In this document: piece by piece, positions 34,666 through 44,931 of the stretch
Layout of the letters: every line of letters begins with the position of its first letter
Position numbering within the stretch: the stretch's first letter is position 1
DNA from: Chrysogorgia sp. JL179-B06
Taxonomy: Eukaryota; Cnidaria; Anthozoa; Scleralcyonacea; Chrysogorgiidae
Length of the DNA: 64,000 nucleotides
Assembly: GCA_035772405.1 (NCBI GenBank)
Contig: JAYKKM010000122.1
Coordinates: 969,501-1,033,500, forward strand
Reading direction: 5' to 3'
Notes under the pieces: generated by a model
What the model saw: only the letters and a program-made list of their open reading frames with translations
What the model was told of the DNA's origin: nothing
The model's database searches: none
Made by a program: the position numbers and the translations under genes

Positions 34666-35380
34666 AAATAGTCTTTCGGATGTTTAGAAAAAAATAAACA
34701 TTTCACACGGTTTGATTTCCGAACGTATCTACACTTCCGGAACAACCCTTTTATTTTTATAAAATCAAACCTCTATTCTATTCTACACACTATTTTAACC
34801 TCTATTCTATATTTTTTTTAAATTTTTATAAATTTAAAATATGAATAATTTATTAGCTAATAACTTCCGGTACCTAACCCCATTTACCTCATTCTACTGC
34901 TGCTCGTCGGTGAGTACACATCTCTTTCGCACGCTCGTTCTCTCTCTAAAAAAACATTTTTTATAAAATGCTTTCAAACATGTCCATTTTTTTTTATAAA
35001 TCATTCTCCCATAAACTACTATTTTTTTTTATAAATGATTCTCCCCATAAACCTTTTTATATTATTTTTTTCACCTAAAATGATTGACAGCTTTTTTTTA
35101 AATTATTTTTTATAAAATATTTTCACAAAACCTATGTTCACATCAATAAATTTCTAATAATATCCTTAATAATATTTTTCCTTATTTTTATTTTTATTCA
35201 ATCACTAAAAAATCACTCTTACTCACGCCAAAGAGATTGTGTTGCACACTCACCACTGACGAAAATATCAAAACACAAAAAGGGGACTGGTACTGGGTGT
35301 TAATCTTTCATGGAAGCATATGACATCAGCTCAGATATCTTCAACTGAAATATATTTCCAGGGGGTGCTCATTAGCGGCA
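34663..35380. repeat. 0.7-kb direct repeat, copy A
   Basis: Matches 44932-45629 in the same orientation from CTTTAAATAGTCTTTCGG to AGGGGGTGCTCATTAGCG with small indels in A/T runs. The two copies flank a 9.5-kb segment. Very AT-rich, no coding seen. Confidence 0.9.
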
Positions 35381-35396
35381 ACCCCCCTGGAAATAT
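35352..35396. repeat. Hairpin ATATTTCCAGGGGGT ... ACCCCCCTGGAAATAT
   Basis: Stem of about 15 bases with a GC-rich core and a loop near GCTCATTAGCGGCA, at the end of copy A of the 0.7-kb repeat. In copy B only the left arm is kept (about 45600-45615); the match ends within the loop. Confidence 0.8.
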
Positions 35397-35757
35397 TGCT
35401 CGGTTTGATGTCTTTGCTATCATATACTGCTCTGTGATTTGTTAATATCTAGTGCCAGTCCCCTTTTTATGAATATAATATAATATATATAGTATACTAC
35501 ATGTTACTTTTGTTATATGAAGAACCCTTTGCCGAGGAATGGTAAATCTAATGCACGAGTCAATGTAAACCTCACACCCTGGGTGGGGACTTGACAAAAA
35601 CCTCATTCAAATATTGACAAATTACCCAGATCCTGGGGATGCTGTCAACCAACCAGTCTTAAAATGCCCCCACCACCTGGGGTTTGCTTTTGGAAAGGTA
35701 CATCCTGAGTTGTAAATTAAAATTCGTTTTCTGCATTGCCCCACTTTTAGAGATGAT
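35397..35757. other. No gene seen
   Basis: Contains the inverted counterpart (near 35451-35470) of the AAAAAGGGGACTGG block at 35276, giving a fold-back of about 200 bases. Nothing else is recognised. Confidence 0.5.
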
Positions 35758-36209
35758 TTAACTCTTTCCTGACAGGCTGAAAACATCGAAAATTGAACCA
35801 CCTCTTTGTTCTATTGATATCTCTTGAAATAACCATAACTGTTGCGAAAGCTATACATTTTCTGAAAGTCCAACAAACCGACTTTTACTTGTGCTTCTAA
35901 ATTCCGCGAACAAAACACATTATGTTAATATAAATTAGCATTAATTATCATAAATCAGGTTGAAAAATTTCCATTATTCTAGAAAAGGCCATTTGCACGT
36001 CCGCGTAGCATCTTTAAAACTAAAAATGCCACCAATCGCAGAGTTGTTTATGAAATCAAATCAAACTTGGCGTGTGCGTGGATCTCATGTTCCTGGCGCT
36101 TGTCGAATTTCAATTTTTAATCTTGCGTTACCGTGTGCCGTGTTTTCCGATTGACGACTTTGCGGGTCTTCTACGACCGATTTCGACTGGCCGGTAAGGA
36201 AAGAGTTAA
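35758..36209. mobile_element. piggyBac-type MITE, copy 4
   Basis: Diverged copy of the MITE at 291-744 (ends TTAACTCTTTCC and GGAAAGAGTTAA). The right flank TATACAATGG is the same satellite flank as in the 931-bp array, but the left flank is unrelated, so an outer junction has been rearranged. Confidence 0.8.
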
Positions 36210-36259
36210 TATACAATGGCCGATATTTTTTCGCATCGATCAATTTTATATTCATGGCC

Positions 36260-37050
36260 AGAAATTCGCGACATGTGAATTGAGCATGCGCAGCATCGGT
36301 AAAACATGGGGGCCAGAAATAACAAGGAATTAGTCTACGCATTTCACGAGAAGTGAAATACGTGTTTACCTACGAAAGAATCCTAATTTGTTCACCTCAT
36401 ACTAAGTTGTATACAACTATATCATTACTTCAAGCTATATTTGAGGTTCCCCTTCGTTGATTCAATGTTTCCAAATTGAATATGAAATCTCGCCTTATAC
36501 CTTTAAATATTCGCGTAAAATGTCGAATATATCGATGTTGACGGTCCATTACGGTCCACTAGCGAGTTCCTCAAGGCAGTAAGTCCAAATGTTCACCTCA
36601 GGTTTTGAAGTTGAAGTATTGTACAATACAATAACTCTTTCTGGAATTTAAGTTCGCGTAGTTTGATGTTTCCATTTTGTTCGTCAAAAGTAGATGTTTC
36701 GGCCTCAGAGACATCGGCTCATGACTGGATACGCAAACGAAATATTCGTATTTTAAAATCGTCATTACTCTGCGAGACCTTTCAGTATCACAACTCATGT
36801 CGCATCGAATTGAAGCTTGTTGTCTGCCTGTTTGAAGAGCGATGCGCGCATTATTTTAGATATATTTGCCGCTGAGTTATAGGTTTCGGACAACTTTTGG
36901 ACAATCCTAAGAAGGCTGAAAGCCAGACGAAACCAGCGGGATATTGAGACTCCGCCGGATCGTATATCACGAAATGTTCTGACTACTCATGCGCTATACT
37001 TAAGCGCTGACAAAACGTGCAGGCTCAAATGTCGCGAATTTCTGGCCATG
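36260..37050. other. Segment inserted within satellite-type sequence
   Basis: Between two satellite blocks lies DNA bounded by CATGGCCAGAAATTCGCGACAT at 36254 and its inverted form ending near 37050 (ATGTCGCGAATTTCTGGCCATG spans about 37029-37050); both ends thus form an inverted repeat of about 20 bases. This is probably a TIR element of about 800 bp with no coding capacity. Confidence 0.6.
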
Positions 37051-37288
37051 TTCGCCTGAATTTTTCATCATCGTTGTAAGTCGGCTAAGCAACACACATA
37101 TCAAATTTTAAGCCTATTTGGTTAATTATTTCCTACATTTCTAAACACGGTGAATTTTGACCTTTTTGACCCACATGCATAGAAAGTATTGTCTTTGTGG
37201 TGTATAAATAGCTTGCGTATATATTTGCGGGTGGACCGGTGCGGGTGGGATCTCTGCAGAGAATCTGCTGAAGGTAACCCTTATATCG

Positions 37289-37448
37289 TGTTAAGAATAC
37301 ATTTATTACTGTGAATGTAAGATATAGTTATCGAGCATGAAACAGATCTACTCGTTGTTTCTAATAATCTAAAACACACAGGTCACGTGACCGTGGGAAC
37401 CTTAACACAACAAGTCTAGTGAGAGTTTCTAGTTTGATCATCGTAACA
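37289..37448 (-). mobile_element. Candidate solo LTR, 160 bp
   Basis: A 160-bp insertion relative to the sister unit near 37920. On the minus strand it starts TGTTACGATG, ends CTTAACA and has AATAAA 11 bases before the end. TCG flanks both sides. The small size and short duplication leave some doubt. Confidence 0.55.
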
Positions 37449-37627
37449 TCGTAACCTCTCGTTGAGGGGAGTAGGGGGAAGCAGAGAAGGGGGTTCATTT
37501 TTTCTCACTGACAATTTTTTTGCTTTGTTAAACTGTATTTACATTGATTATTTTCAATTCAACAGATAATAAACTGCTTTTTCTTCCGCGCTTTTTCGAT
37601 TATTTTCAATTTACCTGTTATTGCTTA

Positions 37628-37631
37628 TTAA
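37628..37631. other. MITE-free TTAA site
   Basis: GCTTATTAATATACAATGG here has a single TTAA exactly where the array units carry TTAA-MITE-TTAA. Confidence 0.85.
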
Positions 37632-38099
37632 TATACAATGGCCGATATTTTTTCGCATCGATCAATTTTATATTTTCGCCTGAATTTTTCATCATCGTTG
37701 TAAGTCGGCTCTAAGCAACACACATCAAATTTTAAGCCTATTTGGTGAATTATTTCCTACATTTCTAAACACGGTGAATTTTGACCTTTTTGACTCACAT
37801 GCATAGAAAGTATTGTCTTTGTGGTGTATATTTATACACCACAAAGACAATACTGAGTTCCCGTGCGGGTGGACCGGTGCGGGTGGGATCTCTGCAGAGA
37901 CTCTGCTGAAGGTAACCCTTATACCGTAACCTCTCGTTGAGGGGGGTAGGGGGAGCAGAGAAGGGGGTTCATTTTTTCTCACTGACAATTTGCTTTGTTA
38001 AACTGTATTTACATTGATTATTTTCAATTCAACAGATAATAAACTGCTTTTTCTTCCGCGCTTTTCTTCGATTATTTTCAATTTACCTGTTATTGCTTA

Positions 38100-38552
38100 T
38101 TAACTCTTTCCTGACAGGCTGAAAACATCGAAAATTGAACCACCTCTTTGTTCTATTGATATCTCTTGAAATAACCATAACTATTGCGAAAGCTATACAT
38201 TTTCTGAAAGCCCAACAAACCGACTTTTACTTGTGCTTCTAAATTCCCCGAACAAAACACATTATGTTAATATAAATTAGCATAATTATCATAAATCAGG
38301 TTGAAAAATTTCCATTTTTCTAGAAAAGGCCATCTTGCACGTCCGCGTAGCATCTTGAAAACTCAAAATGCCACCAATCGCAGAGTTGTTTATGAAATCA
38401 AATCAAACTTGGCGTGTGCATGGATCTCATGTTCCTGGCGCTTGTCGAATTTCAATTTTTAATCTTGCGTTACCGTGTGCCGTGTTTTCCGATTGACGAC
38501 TTTGCGGGTCTTCTACGACCCATTTCGACTGGGCCGGTAAGGAAAGAGTTAA
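38100..38552. mobile_element. piggyBac-type MITE, copy 5
   Basis: Ends as in the other copies. The left flank is satellite (TTATTGCTTA), the right flank (ATAACAAAAGCACTC) is not. As at 2605, the satellite is interrupted precisely at the MITE edge. Confidence 0.8.
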
Positions 38553-38689
38553 ATAACAAAAGCACTCAACTCTTCTTTTACTCTCCAAAGCACAAAGTGA
38601 GATGTAAATCGGAATAAATACTAAACGTTCAAGAGTTTTAAAAGAGTTATTACAGTATGTTAAATATAATGACGTAATTGCTCACCGCA

Positions 38690-39800
38690 ATTTTTCCATT
38701 CGTAACGGTCATTACCAGTTCCAGCTCTCATAGAATGTTGGGTAAACGGAGTGAAATTCCTCGCGGTCCCAAGGTTCCCGCACACTTTATTTCTGAACTC
38801 CTCGTGTTCTTTCATAATATTTATATCTAAAAAGCAACAAGCATCTATATGGCTAGTTCTTTGAAAAAAACAAATTTATACAAACCCGAAACAATCAAGA
38901 GGCAGATTTTGAGCAAGTCTATGTTGTCTAACGTTTCGAGCGGCCCTTCGTCAGAGAGTGAAACGTTAAGCAACGTAGCACAACACATTGAATAATCACT
39001 TACAGTATTTAAAAGCATCTATGACTAGTAAGTGACTTTACGAATGTTCTATGGCAAATGCAGAAATATTTAACTACATTTATGGTTATACAGTATATTA
39101 CGGAGGTCCACATATATGCAATGCGCATATAATAGTTTCAGCCCACAAATATATTTTGAAACCTCGCAGCATACGTTGTTGTTGCGATTGATATTTCGAA
39201 ATCCCGAATAACGTCGTTTGCCTATGGTATATATATACGTTGTGACATAGTTAATAGAGGGAAATGGTTAGGAAAGTCGGCGAACTTCAAACTGTCTATA
39301 ATGAGCTGTGATTTTAGGTTGAAATGGTCCTGACCGTGCACAAACCTTTTGTTTTTTGCTTATTAATATTTATTTGGTTGAGCGATTCAACCCAAATGCT
39401 GCAATTGGATGATTGCTTCATTATACTAAAATTATTTTGTACTAACCGTGCACAAGTTTGCATAAACGTGAACAATAACCTAGAACAAAGACTTAGGCCG
39501 AGTTTCCTAACCATTTCCCTCTATTAACTATGGTTGTGACTATATCGACCACTATCGATCACAAAATCGAATTTACTGGTCCAGGATTGACAGTTTGCCA
39601 TGTATAATTTCTTCTGCATGAACGCTCTTCTCCTGTATACTAAATACTAAATATTTACATATTTTGAATTTCGCGACGAACATGTCACCGCACCAAACAA
39701 AGTATGCGGGAACCTTGGAGTTGGGACCACGAGGAATTTCACTCCGCTTTACCCAGCATTCTATGATAGGTTAGATGGTAACGACCGTTTACGAAAGGGA
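38690..39800. mobile_element. Fold-back element with nested inverted repeats
   Basis: Outer arms at about 38693-38790 and 39690-39795 are inverted copies (shared GGAATTTCACTCCG and TATGCGGGAACCTTGG-like blocks, in opposite orientations). Inner arms at about 39240-39278 and 39500-39539 (AGAGGGAAATGGTTAGGAAA and its complement) are also inverted. No transposase is seen, so it is non-autonomous. Superfamily unknown. Confidence 0.7.
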
Positions 39801-39988
39801 CTTGTAAAAGGACTTTAGAACTCAGGCGATGTAAAATATAACCAGAACGAATCAACCAAACGTTTCCGCTAGCATAATCTATAGCAAATATTCATAAATC
39901 ACACATTTGTGTCGACTCCCGAGAAGAATTTGGAAGAAAATCTAAAGTATTAAAGTTGACTGTCGTGTTGAGAGCGACTGGAACAATT

Positions 39989-40575
39989 ATGGCCGAAATT
40001 AAGAAGTCAAGCTCGCCAAGGTCATCGTATGTTTATAGAGAAAGTTGTGGAGAAATCTCGTGAATTGATCGACGGAGAACAAACCGGAGACGTTGCTCGA
40101 AAACTCCAAGCGAACAAAAGAAATCTAGAAGGAAAACTTACGCTTTTAGATACCTTCGATGCTGAAATCGTTGGACTCATTGAATGTCAAGGACAACCTG
40201 GAAGCGGAAGTTTGGAGTTCGCTGCCTCTGTAAACGAATGCCTCGTTCAAATTGACCAGGCATTGCAAGTCTCACAAAAGCATCCTAAGGAAACTCCATC
40301 CACCCAGAAATCTCCGGCTTTTGTCAAATCAGTAAATTCTCAAGAAATGTAGTTGAAAACTTGAATGGCAACCCTTTTGGCATTCATTTAATTCAGCGAT
40401 TCATTCCAATTCAGCGATTCATTCCAATTCAGCGATTCATTCCAATTCACCGCTGGCCGAAGTGGATAAATTCAATTATTTAAAGTCGTTGTTGCAAGGA
40501 TCGGCGGTGAAAACAATCAGTGGATCTTCTTTAACCGAAGAAAACTATCGTGAAGCAGTCAATTTTAAACTTTAA
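39989..40575 (+). pseudogene. BEL gag relic
   Basis: Starts MAEIKKSSSPRSS, shifts frame at about 40030, then continues EKVVEKSRELIDGEQTGDVA and LLDTFDAEIVGLI. A deleted middle is followed at about 40455-40570 by DKFNYLKSLLQGSAVKTISG, the DUF1759-type gag core seen in BEL-1. An 18-19-bp motif (TTCAGCGATTCATTCCAA) is repeated three times at 40391-40448 at the deletion joint. Confidence 0.75.
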
Positions 40576-41500
40576 AATTAAAATTTAGCCCAAGAAGGTC
40601 CTGTTTAGAAAATTTGAACTGGATTGAAAAATCTAATTTCTATATTTTATAATTGAAGTGAACTGGTTTAAAAAAACTGGTTTTGAAAATAAAACTGGTT
40701 TAAAAAAATTGTACCAGATCAAAAATATTGCCCCAATTCAAATAAATTTGCCCCACAACATATAAGCATTGCCATATGTTAAAAAGTGCTCCACTTGGAC
40801 ACATAATTTTGAGTTGATATTGTTGATGTTTTTTGGTGGTAGTGAAAACTGGGGTATGAATAATTATCTAGTCTATTTAGGCAATCCATAGACCGCATTG
40901 GAATCCTGATTCATTCAGTGTAGACACTATACAGTGTAGACACTAATATACCTGTGCAACAGTAAATACTAAATGTCACTGTCCAGTGCAAAATCCTTTC
41001 TTTTCTTGATTGTTTATTTTGTGTTATTAAGGACTAATTAATTAGAACTGTTTAATAGGTATAATAACTGCACTCTACCATATAGCAAAATAATATTAAA
41101 GTTTATGGTTGACATTGTTCAATAAAACATGTTCCTGTATTTCTTACCCAAAATGCAAGTAGTCTAATAACCCAAGACCAAGTGCTAAAAAACTGCAATG
41201 CCCATCGGTAGTGTATCACCATGCTCATATATGATGCAGTCAATGCATCAGACAAAAAATGGGTTATATCAGTAATGGTATATAGTTTTACCACAAGAAA
41301 TATGTTTGTTCAGTTCTTAATGGTTAATATATCTGCACCAGTCCATCAAGTCATGTGTAAAGTATTAAAGTAATGATTTTCCTTCATCTGAAATCATTAT
41401 ATCAATCACTTCCAACGAATGTAAATACCAATATTAATTGCTTCCAGTTTTACTATAATAGTACATCTGTGCCACGATGGTAATTACGCCCCATCCCAAA
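40576..41500. other. No gene seen
   Basis: AT-rich unassigned DNA. A short direct repeat CAGTGTAGACACTA occurs twice near 40917-40946. Nothing codes convincingly. Confidence 0.5.
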
Positions 41501-41579
41501 CGTAGACGCATGTACACATTGCGTACCTATTTTTCTTTCTTGGCACGTCGAAACCAAATTTGTCCATGTTCATCCTTCA

Positions 41580-41843
41580 TTATTCTTTAGATTGTTTTTT
41601 CCAGGGTTCAATTTGAAATGTTAAATTGTTGAGTTGTATATCTTTATACATGAAACAATTTAAATCAAGGGTTGAATAACTCTTTATATATTCTTTAGTA
41701 CCATTCTTTCTTTCCAAAAATAATTCAAATAATTTATATATTTTAAGACTAGGTATTGCAGATTTAACTTCCTTACACTCCATTGAATGTATCTTTCCCG
41801 TAAATTCCTGTATATTCCTGTAGCTGTTATTATTTGATCCCAT
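41580..41843 (-). CDS. Tiny paralogue, unit 1
   Basis: 87 codons. The C-terminal half follows the family pattern in a looser form: CKEVK, KIYKLFELFLE, GTKEYIKSYSTLDLN and a final hydrophobic-polar alternation. The N-terminus differs from the others. Another overlapping frame (41684-41944) is probably its upstream piece after a frameshift, so the gene may be damaged. Function unknown. Confidence 0.45.
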   Translation of the reverse strand: MGSNNNSYRNIQEFTGKIHSMECKEVKSAIPSLKIYKLFELFLERKNGTKEYIKSYSTLDLNCFMYKDIQLNNLTFQIEPWKKQSKE

Positions 41844-41984
41844 CTCATAAATTTATATGTATCATCATCGGAAATATGATTAGATACACTAGTTAATATC
41901 TCGCAGGCATTCATACTGATATTAAAATAAAAATCAAGACACATTCACAACTCTTTCATAAAACAATCAGATTTTTATTTCTTA

Positions 41985-42304
41985 TAAAAAATAATTACAT
42001 ATTAAGAAGTTCAAGTTCTTTTCCCAACTCAAATATTTCTTGGTAATTTTTTTTTCTAAACACTACATATTTGCCGATAAGTTCATCTTCATCTTTAATG
42101 GGGTTTTGGGTGTGGTTTTTAAGGATTGTATTCTTGAATTATAGTTGTTTTAAAAACAGGTAGATCTTCTTGAGCTAGTCTGAATCTTGTAGATGTTTTT
42201 AATATATGATGAAGCTTGGATTGTATAATATCATCGTTGAAATAAAAATCATAACAATCATAAATATATCCAAATTTATAATGTGTATTTAGCTTCCAGT
42301 CCAA
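41985..42304 (-). pseudogene. Frameshifted reading frame, unit 2
   Basis: 62 codons from 42304 (MDWKLNTHYKFGYIYDCYDF) stop at 42119. A second open stretch continues in another phase to 41985 (KDEDELIGKYVVFRKKNYQE then ELGKELELLN). The second piece is low in random character, suggesting one gene broken by a single shift. Relation to the other units is unclear. Confidence 0.4.
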
Positions 42305-42382
42305 CCTTCAACCGGGAATCTTGATATTTATCAACAAAGAGTTTCAGGGATATAAAAAAACAATTATCCTCAAATTCAGACA

Positions 42383-42622
42383 TTATTCTTGCTCTTTAAA
42401 TTGAATAAACCGTCCTTTCAAATGTGAACAGTCGTTTGTTACATGAGTATTTATATACTTATCACTACCATCCATTTCACTTGGGTATAATAATAATAAC
42501 CTATAATATTGTTTACCATTAAAGCAGGGCATAAAATTATTTTTACATGATATCAACATCACATTTTTTTTACAAATTTCTGCAAGATCTTCGGGGTGTA
42601 CATAAGGTGGATCATCCATCAT
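42383..42622 (-). CDS. Tiny paralogue, unit 3 (best-preserved)
   Basis: 79 codons, or 78 from the second ATG. Shows the family pattern clearly: MDDPPYVHPEDLAEI, then VMLISCKNN, QYYRLLLLYPSEMDGSDKYI and CSHLKGRFIQF. Its C-terminal DNA is repeated almost exactly in unit 4 (42623-42730). No signal peptide or membrane helix. A small alpha/beta or OB-like fold would fit the alternation of strands, but this is a guess. Confidence 0.55.
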   Translation of the reverse strand: MMDDPPYVHPEDLAEICKKNVMLISCKNNFMPCFNGKQYYRLLLLYPSEMDGSDKYINTHVTNDCSHLKGRFIQFKEQE

Positions 42623-42860
42623 TATTCTTGCTCTTTAAATTGAATAAATCGTCCTTTCAAATGTGAACAGTCGTTTGTTACATAAGTATTTATGTACTTA
42701 TCATTGCTATCCATATCACATAAGGTATAATAATACCTTATAATATTGTTTGTTATAACAGAACATCGTAAAATCTTTTTCACATGATAACAACATCACA
42801 TTAGATTTTTTTTAAATTCTACAAGATATTGGGATGGTATATAATGTGGATTATTATTAC
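42623..42860 (-). pseudogene. Tiny paralogue, unit 4 (degenerate)
   Basis: A decayed copy of unit 3. The upstream part reads NNPHYIPSQYLVEFKKNLM then a stop; the downstream part keeps nucleotide identity to unit 3 (CAAATGTGAACAGTCGTTTG on the plus strand). Frameshifts lie in between. Confidence 0.55.
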
Positions 42861-43214
42861 ATTGAGTCGGTTTCCTTTGATCTACCGAGGGATGTATGCG
42901 CCATACATCCCTATGAATACTAATAAGATAAAAAACGAAGAAAAAACTAGGAAAATCTTTGTCCAAGGTGGACAAAATCGACAAAACTTTGTTGGAAACC
43001 TCCTCAATGTAATAAGTCAGATAAACACCTCGAACGTCGGGATTTATGCGATATACAGCCCTCGGACGCTACGCGTCCTCGGGGCTGTATGCGTTCTCGG
43101 TGCTTATCTATTACTTATCCATTTTTTAAAAACAATTTCAAGGGTATTATATTTATATATTTTCATAAACAAAAAATACACATAAATTTTTCAAACAAAT
43201 TTTTTATTAAAAAA
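42861..43214. repeat. GC-rich hairpin insert within the AT-rich block
   Basis: Two strong stem-loops: 42888-42912 (AGGGATGTATG, loop CGC, perfect 11-base stem) and 43053-43090 (ATACAGCCC, then GGACGC with loop TAC, and the complements). The base composition contrasts with the neighbouring units. Probably a small non-coding mobile element inserted between units 4 and 5. Confidence 0.6.
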
Positions 43215-43490
43215 TTAAATTACAACAAATATATAATGATTGTTAAGACGTACAAATTCACCCAATTTTTCTAATTGGGGTGAATCAAAACATATCTTTA
43301 AATAATATAAATTAGCATCGTCTTTAAAATATAAATCATACATTTGTATAGAATCTTGTTTGGGTTTCGGAATAGGTTTAGAATCTATTAAACGCAAATT
43401 AACTATATTAGATAATGTTTTAAAAGCTACTATTCCAATTTCCTTGAGTTCCATTTTTTTTGTAAAATCTTGTAAAATCTTGTAAATCAA
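43215..43490 (-). CDS. Tiny paralogue, unit 5
   Basis: 91 codons, or 79 from the internal Met (MELKEIGIVAFKTLSN). Family features are weaker: KEIGIVAFK, SIQMYDLYFKDDANLYYLKI replaces the usual YKLLL part, and FVRLNNHYIF closes. Repeated TGTAAAATCTTG near 43459-43482 at its start suggests slippage. Confidence 0.45.
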   Translation of the reverse strand: MIYKILQDFTKKMELKEIGIVAFKTLSNIVNLRLIDSKPIPKPKQDSIQMYDLYFKDDANLYYLKICFDSPQLEKLGEFVRLNNHYIFVVI

Positions 43491-43499
43491 GTCTTGTAA

Positions 43500-43766
43500 A
43501 CTTTTTTTAGAATATCACTTTCTTTCCAACCAGGGTTAACTCGTCATTAGATGAATAGGTATATATATATACTTTGGGACACCATCGACTGTATCATTTT
43601 GTAATAATAATTTATAAAGAAAATCGTCAACATCTTTTTTTTCCCCTTAACACATTTATTTTTCACATTTTAATAAAATTAAATGAGGACTACCACCAAA
43701 CCCTAGAACTTTTTCCAAGTCTTGGGGTAGTATGAATGTAGGATTATCCATCTCTCTCTCTAGTAT
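43500..43766 (-). pseudogene. Tiny paralogue, unit 6 (broken)
   Basis: Starts at about 43756 with MDNPTFILPQDLEKVLGF then LILLKCEK and a stop. Downstream, in another phase, FLYKLLLQNDTVDGVPKYIY is still readable. The spacing equals that of unit 3, so this is the same gene type with indels. Confidence 0.6.
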
Positions 43767-43807
43767 GAATTTCTCTTATTACAACACAATCTTTTATAGT
43801 TCAAATA

Positions 43808-44008
43808 TTAATCATTAAAATTTACGACTTTTCCAACATTCAATGTTTGATCAAAACGTGTGTAGGTAGATATGAACTTTTCACCCTCTTCACAATGAAA
43901 TAATAATTTATATAATTGAACTGTGCCGTCTTCGTCAGGTTGGAACATAGTAACTTTATCACATTTTATTAACTTTACAATTCCCGACATAGGATTGTCT
44001 TGATTCAT
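43808..44008 (-). CDS. Tiny paralogue, unit 7
   Basis: 66 codons, open. MNQDNPMSGIVKLIKCDKVT, then VQLYKLLFHCEEGEKFISTY, and LNVGKVVNFND at the end. It lacks the P..L segment near the start that units 3 and 6 have, so it is shorter. The clear run of CDKVT, YKLLFHC and GEKFIST makes it the best query for searches. Confidence 0.55.
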   Translation of the reverse strand: MNQDNPMSGIVKLIKCDKVTMFQPDEDGTVQLYKLLFHCEEGEKFISTYTRFDQTLNVGKVVNFND

Positions 44009-44049
44009 TTTTTATTTCTTCAATCATTCAATTCCTTCTGTGAACTCAA

Positions 44050-44275
44050 TGAGGTTACCAATCTTAGCGGAATGATCACGTTGCAAATACGTATATATAT
44101 ATATACTTTTCACCATCCATCATATCACATTTGAGTAAAAGTTTATAAAATGAAACATCAGGTTTACCCTCAATGGGTAGCATATGAACTTTTGTACATT
44201 TTAATAATTTCGCTTTAATATATTTTTTTTTTAGGAGCTCTTGGGGTACACAGAGCAGTGGAATGTCGGGATTTT
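44050..44275 (-). pseudogene. Tiny paralogue, unit 8 (broken)
   Basis: Readable as DIPLLCVPQELLKKK, then AKLLKCTKVHMLPIEGKPD and SFYKLLLKCDMMDGEKYI before stops in a TATATA run. The pattern is full-length, confirming that the unit type with an N-terminal P.(E/Q)(D/E)L is ancestral. Confidence 0.6.
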
Positions 44276-44403
44276 AACAAGATTAAATTATTAGATATTT
44301 GTTGTTACTTTTATTTATATTATTTTGATATAAGATTATTTTTTTAATTTTTTTAAATAATTTTGATCAAAACGTGTAACTACCCCTTCTTTACGAAACT
44401 ATC

Positions 44404-44532
44404 TCAATCAAACAAACCACCTCCTTTTTGTTTTCTTTTTGTCCTTCTTTTCCTTCGTAATTTAGCCGCACCTATTTGATAATGACGTCTATGTCTAGTA
44501 GGTAAATACACACCACCTTTTTGTCTAACCAT
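44404..44532 (-). CDS. 42-aa lysine/arginine-rich protein
   Basis: ATG at 44532 to TGA at 44404-44406. The protein starts MVRQKGGVYLPTRHRRHYQI, has AAKLRRKRRTKRKQKGGG in its second half and ends LFD. Nearly half the residues are K or R, with two glycine pairs. Such composition in an AT-rich region, where random frames would be K/N/I/F-rich but arginine-poor, argues for coding. It recalls the small DNA-condensing core peptides of adeno-like viruses, including GG sites of the kind cut by their protease. This is only a resemblance. It lies upstream of and in line with the tiny paralogues. Confidence 0.55.
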   Translation of the reverse strand: MVRQKGGVYLPTRHRRHYQIGAAKLRRKRRTKRKQKGGGLFD

Positions 44533-44560
44533 TTGTGATTTTTATTTATTATTTTTTTAT

Positions 44561-44931
44561 AGGAAAAAATAGTTATTTATCCCACAACTCTCTCTCACGT
44601 GATAACTAATGTTTATATAGATATGATTTTTTCAAAAAAAAATTTATTAAAAACACAGCGTTTTATTTTAATTTTTTGAAAAATTCATTTTTTATTTTTT
44701 TTAGGAACCCATCCACCACTGACTCTAAATTTTGTAAAATAAAATAACACGAATTTGTTTAATAAAAAATATTTTATTCAATATATCTTTGTTTCCATCT
44801 TTTTAGTCTATCTTTGCATCGTTGTTTAAATATTGTGAACATTTTGATGCGTTCGTATTAAAATGTTGTTGTTTAATATCCATAATAATAATCAAACACT
44901 TCCACGATGATATTAATTATTGCTTCTTTAA
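44561..44931. other. AT-rich, no clear gene
   Basis: Long A/T runs. Only very short minus-strand frames occur (for example 22 codons rich in K and R, reading MFTIFKQRCKDRLKRWKQ, near 44805-44865). None is supported. Confidence 0.4.

Larger units (their letters stand above)
37051..38099. repeat. Diverged 931-type satellite units
   Basis: Two units homologous to the base part of the array at 1-2605 (shared GGGTGGACCGGTGCGGGTGG and AACAGATAATAAACTGC blocks). The first carries a candidate solo LTR (37289-37448) but no MITE; the second precedes MITE copy 5. About 37830-37850 contains a short inverted duplication of the TATTGTCTTTGTGGTGTATA block. Confidence 0.85.
41500..44560 (-). other. AT-rich module with tandem family of tiny proteins
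   Basis: About 3 kb of much higher A+T than its surroundings. All credible frames are on the minus strand, 60-90 codons each. They share a pattern: (D/N)NP....P..L near the start, L..C about 15-25 residues on, then Y(K/R)LLL.C or a variant, DG..KYI.T, and a closing G.....F. About eight units are visible, half of them broken by stops or frameshifts. A 42-aa basic protein stands at the upstream end (44404-44532). Flanked at a distance by 0.7-kb direct repeats. I know no matching family. Confidence 0.65.

Noticed and set aside
41103..41294. 63-codon minus-strand frame upstream of the AT-rich module
   Set aside because: No family motif of the tiny paralogues and no other support.
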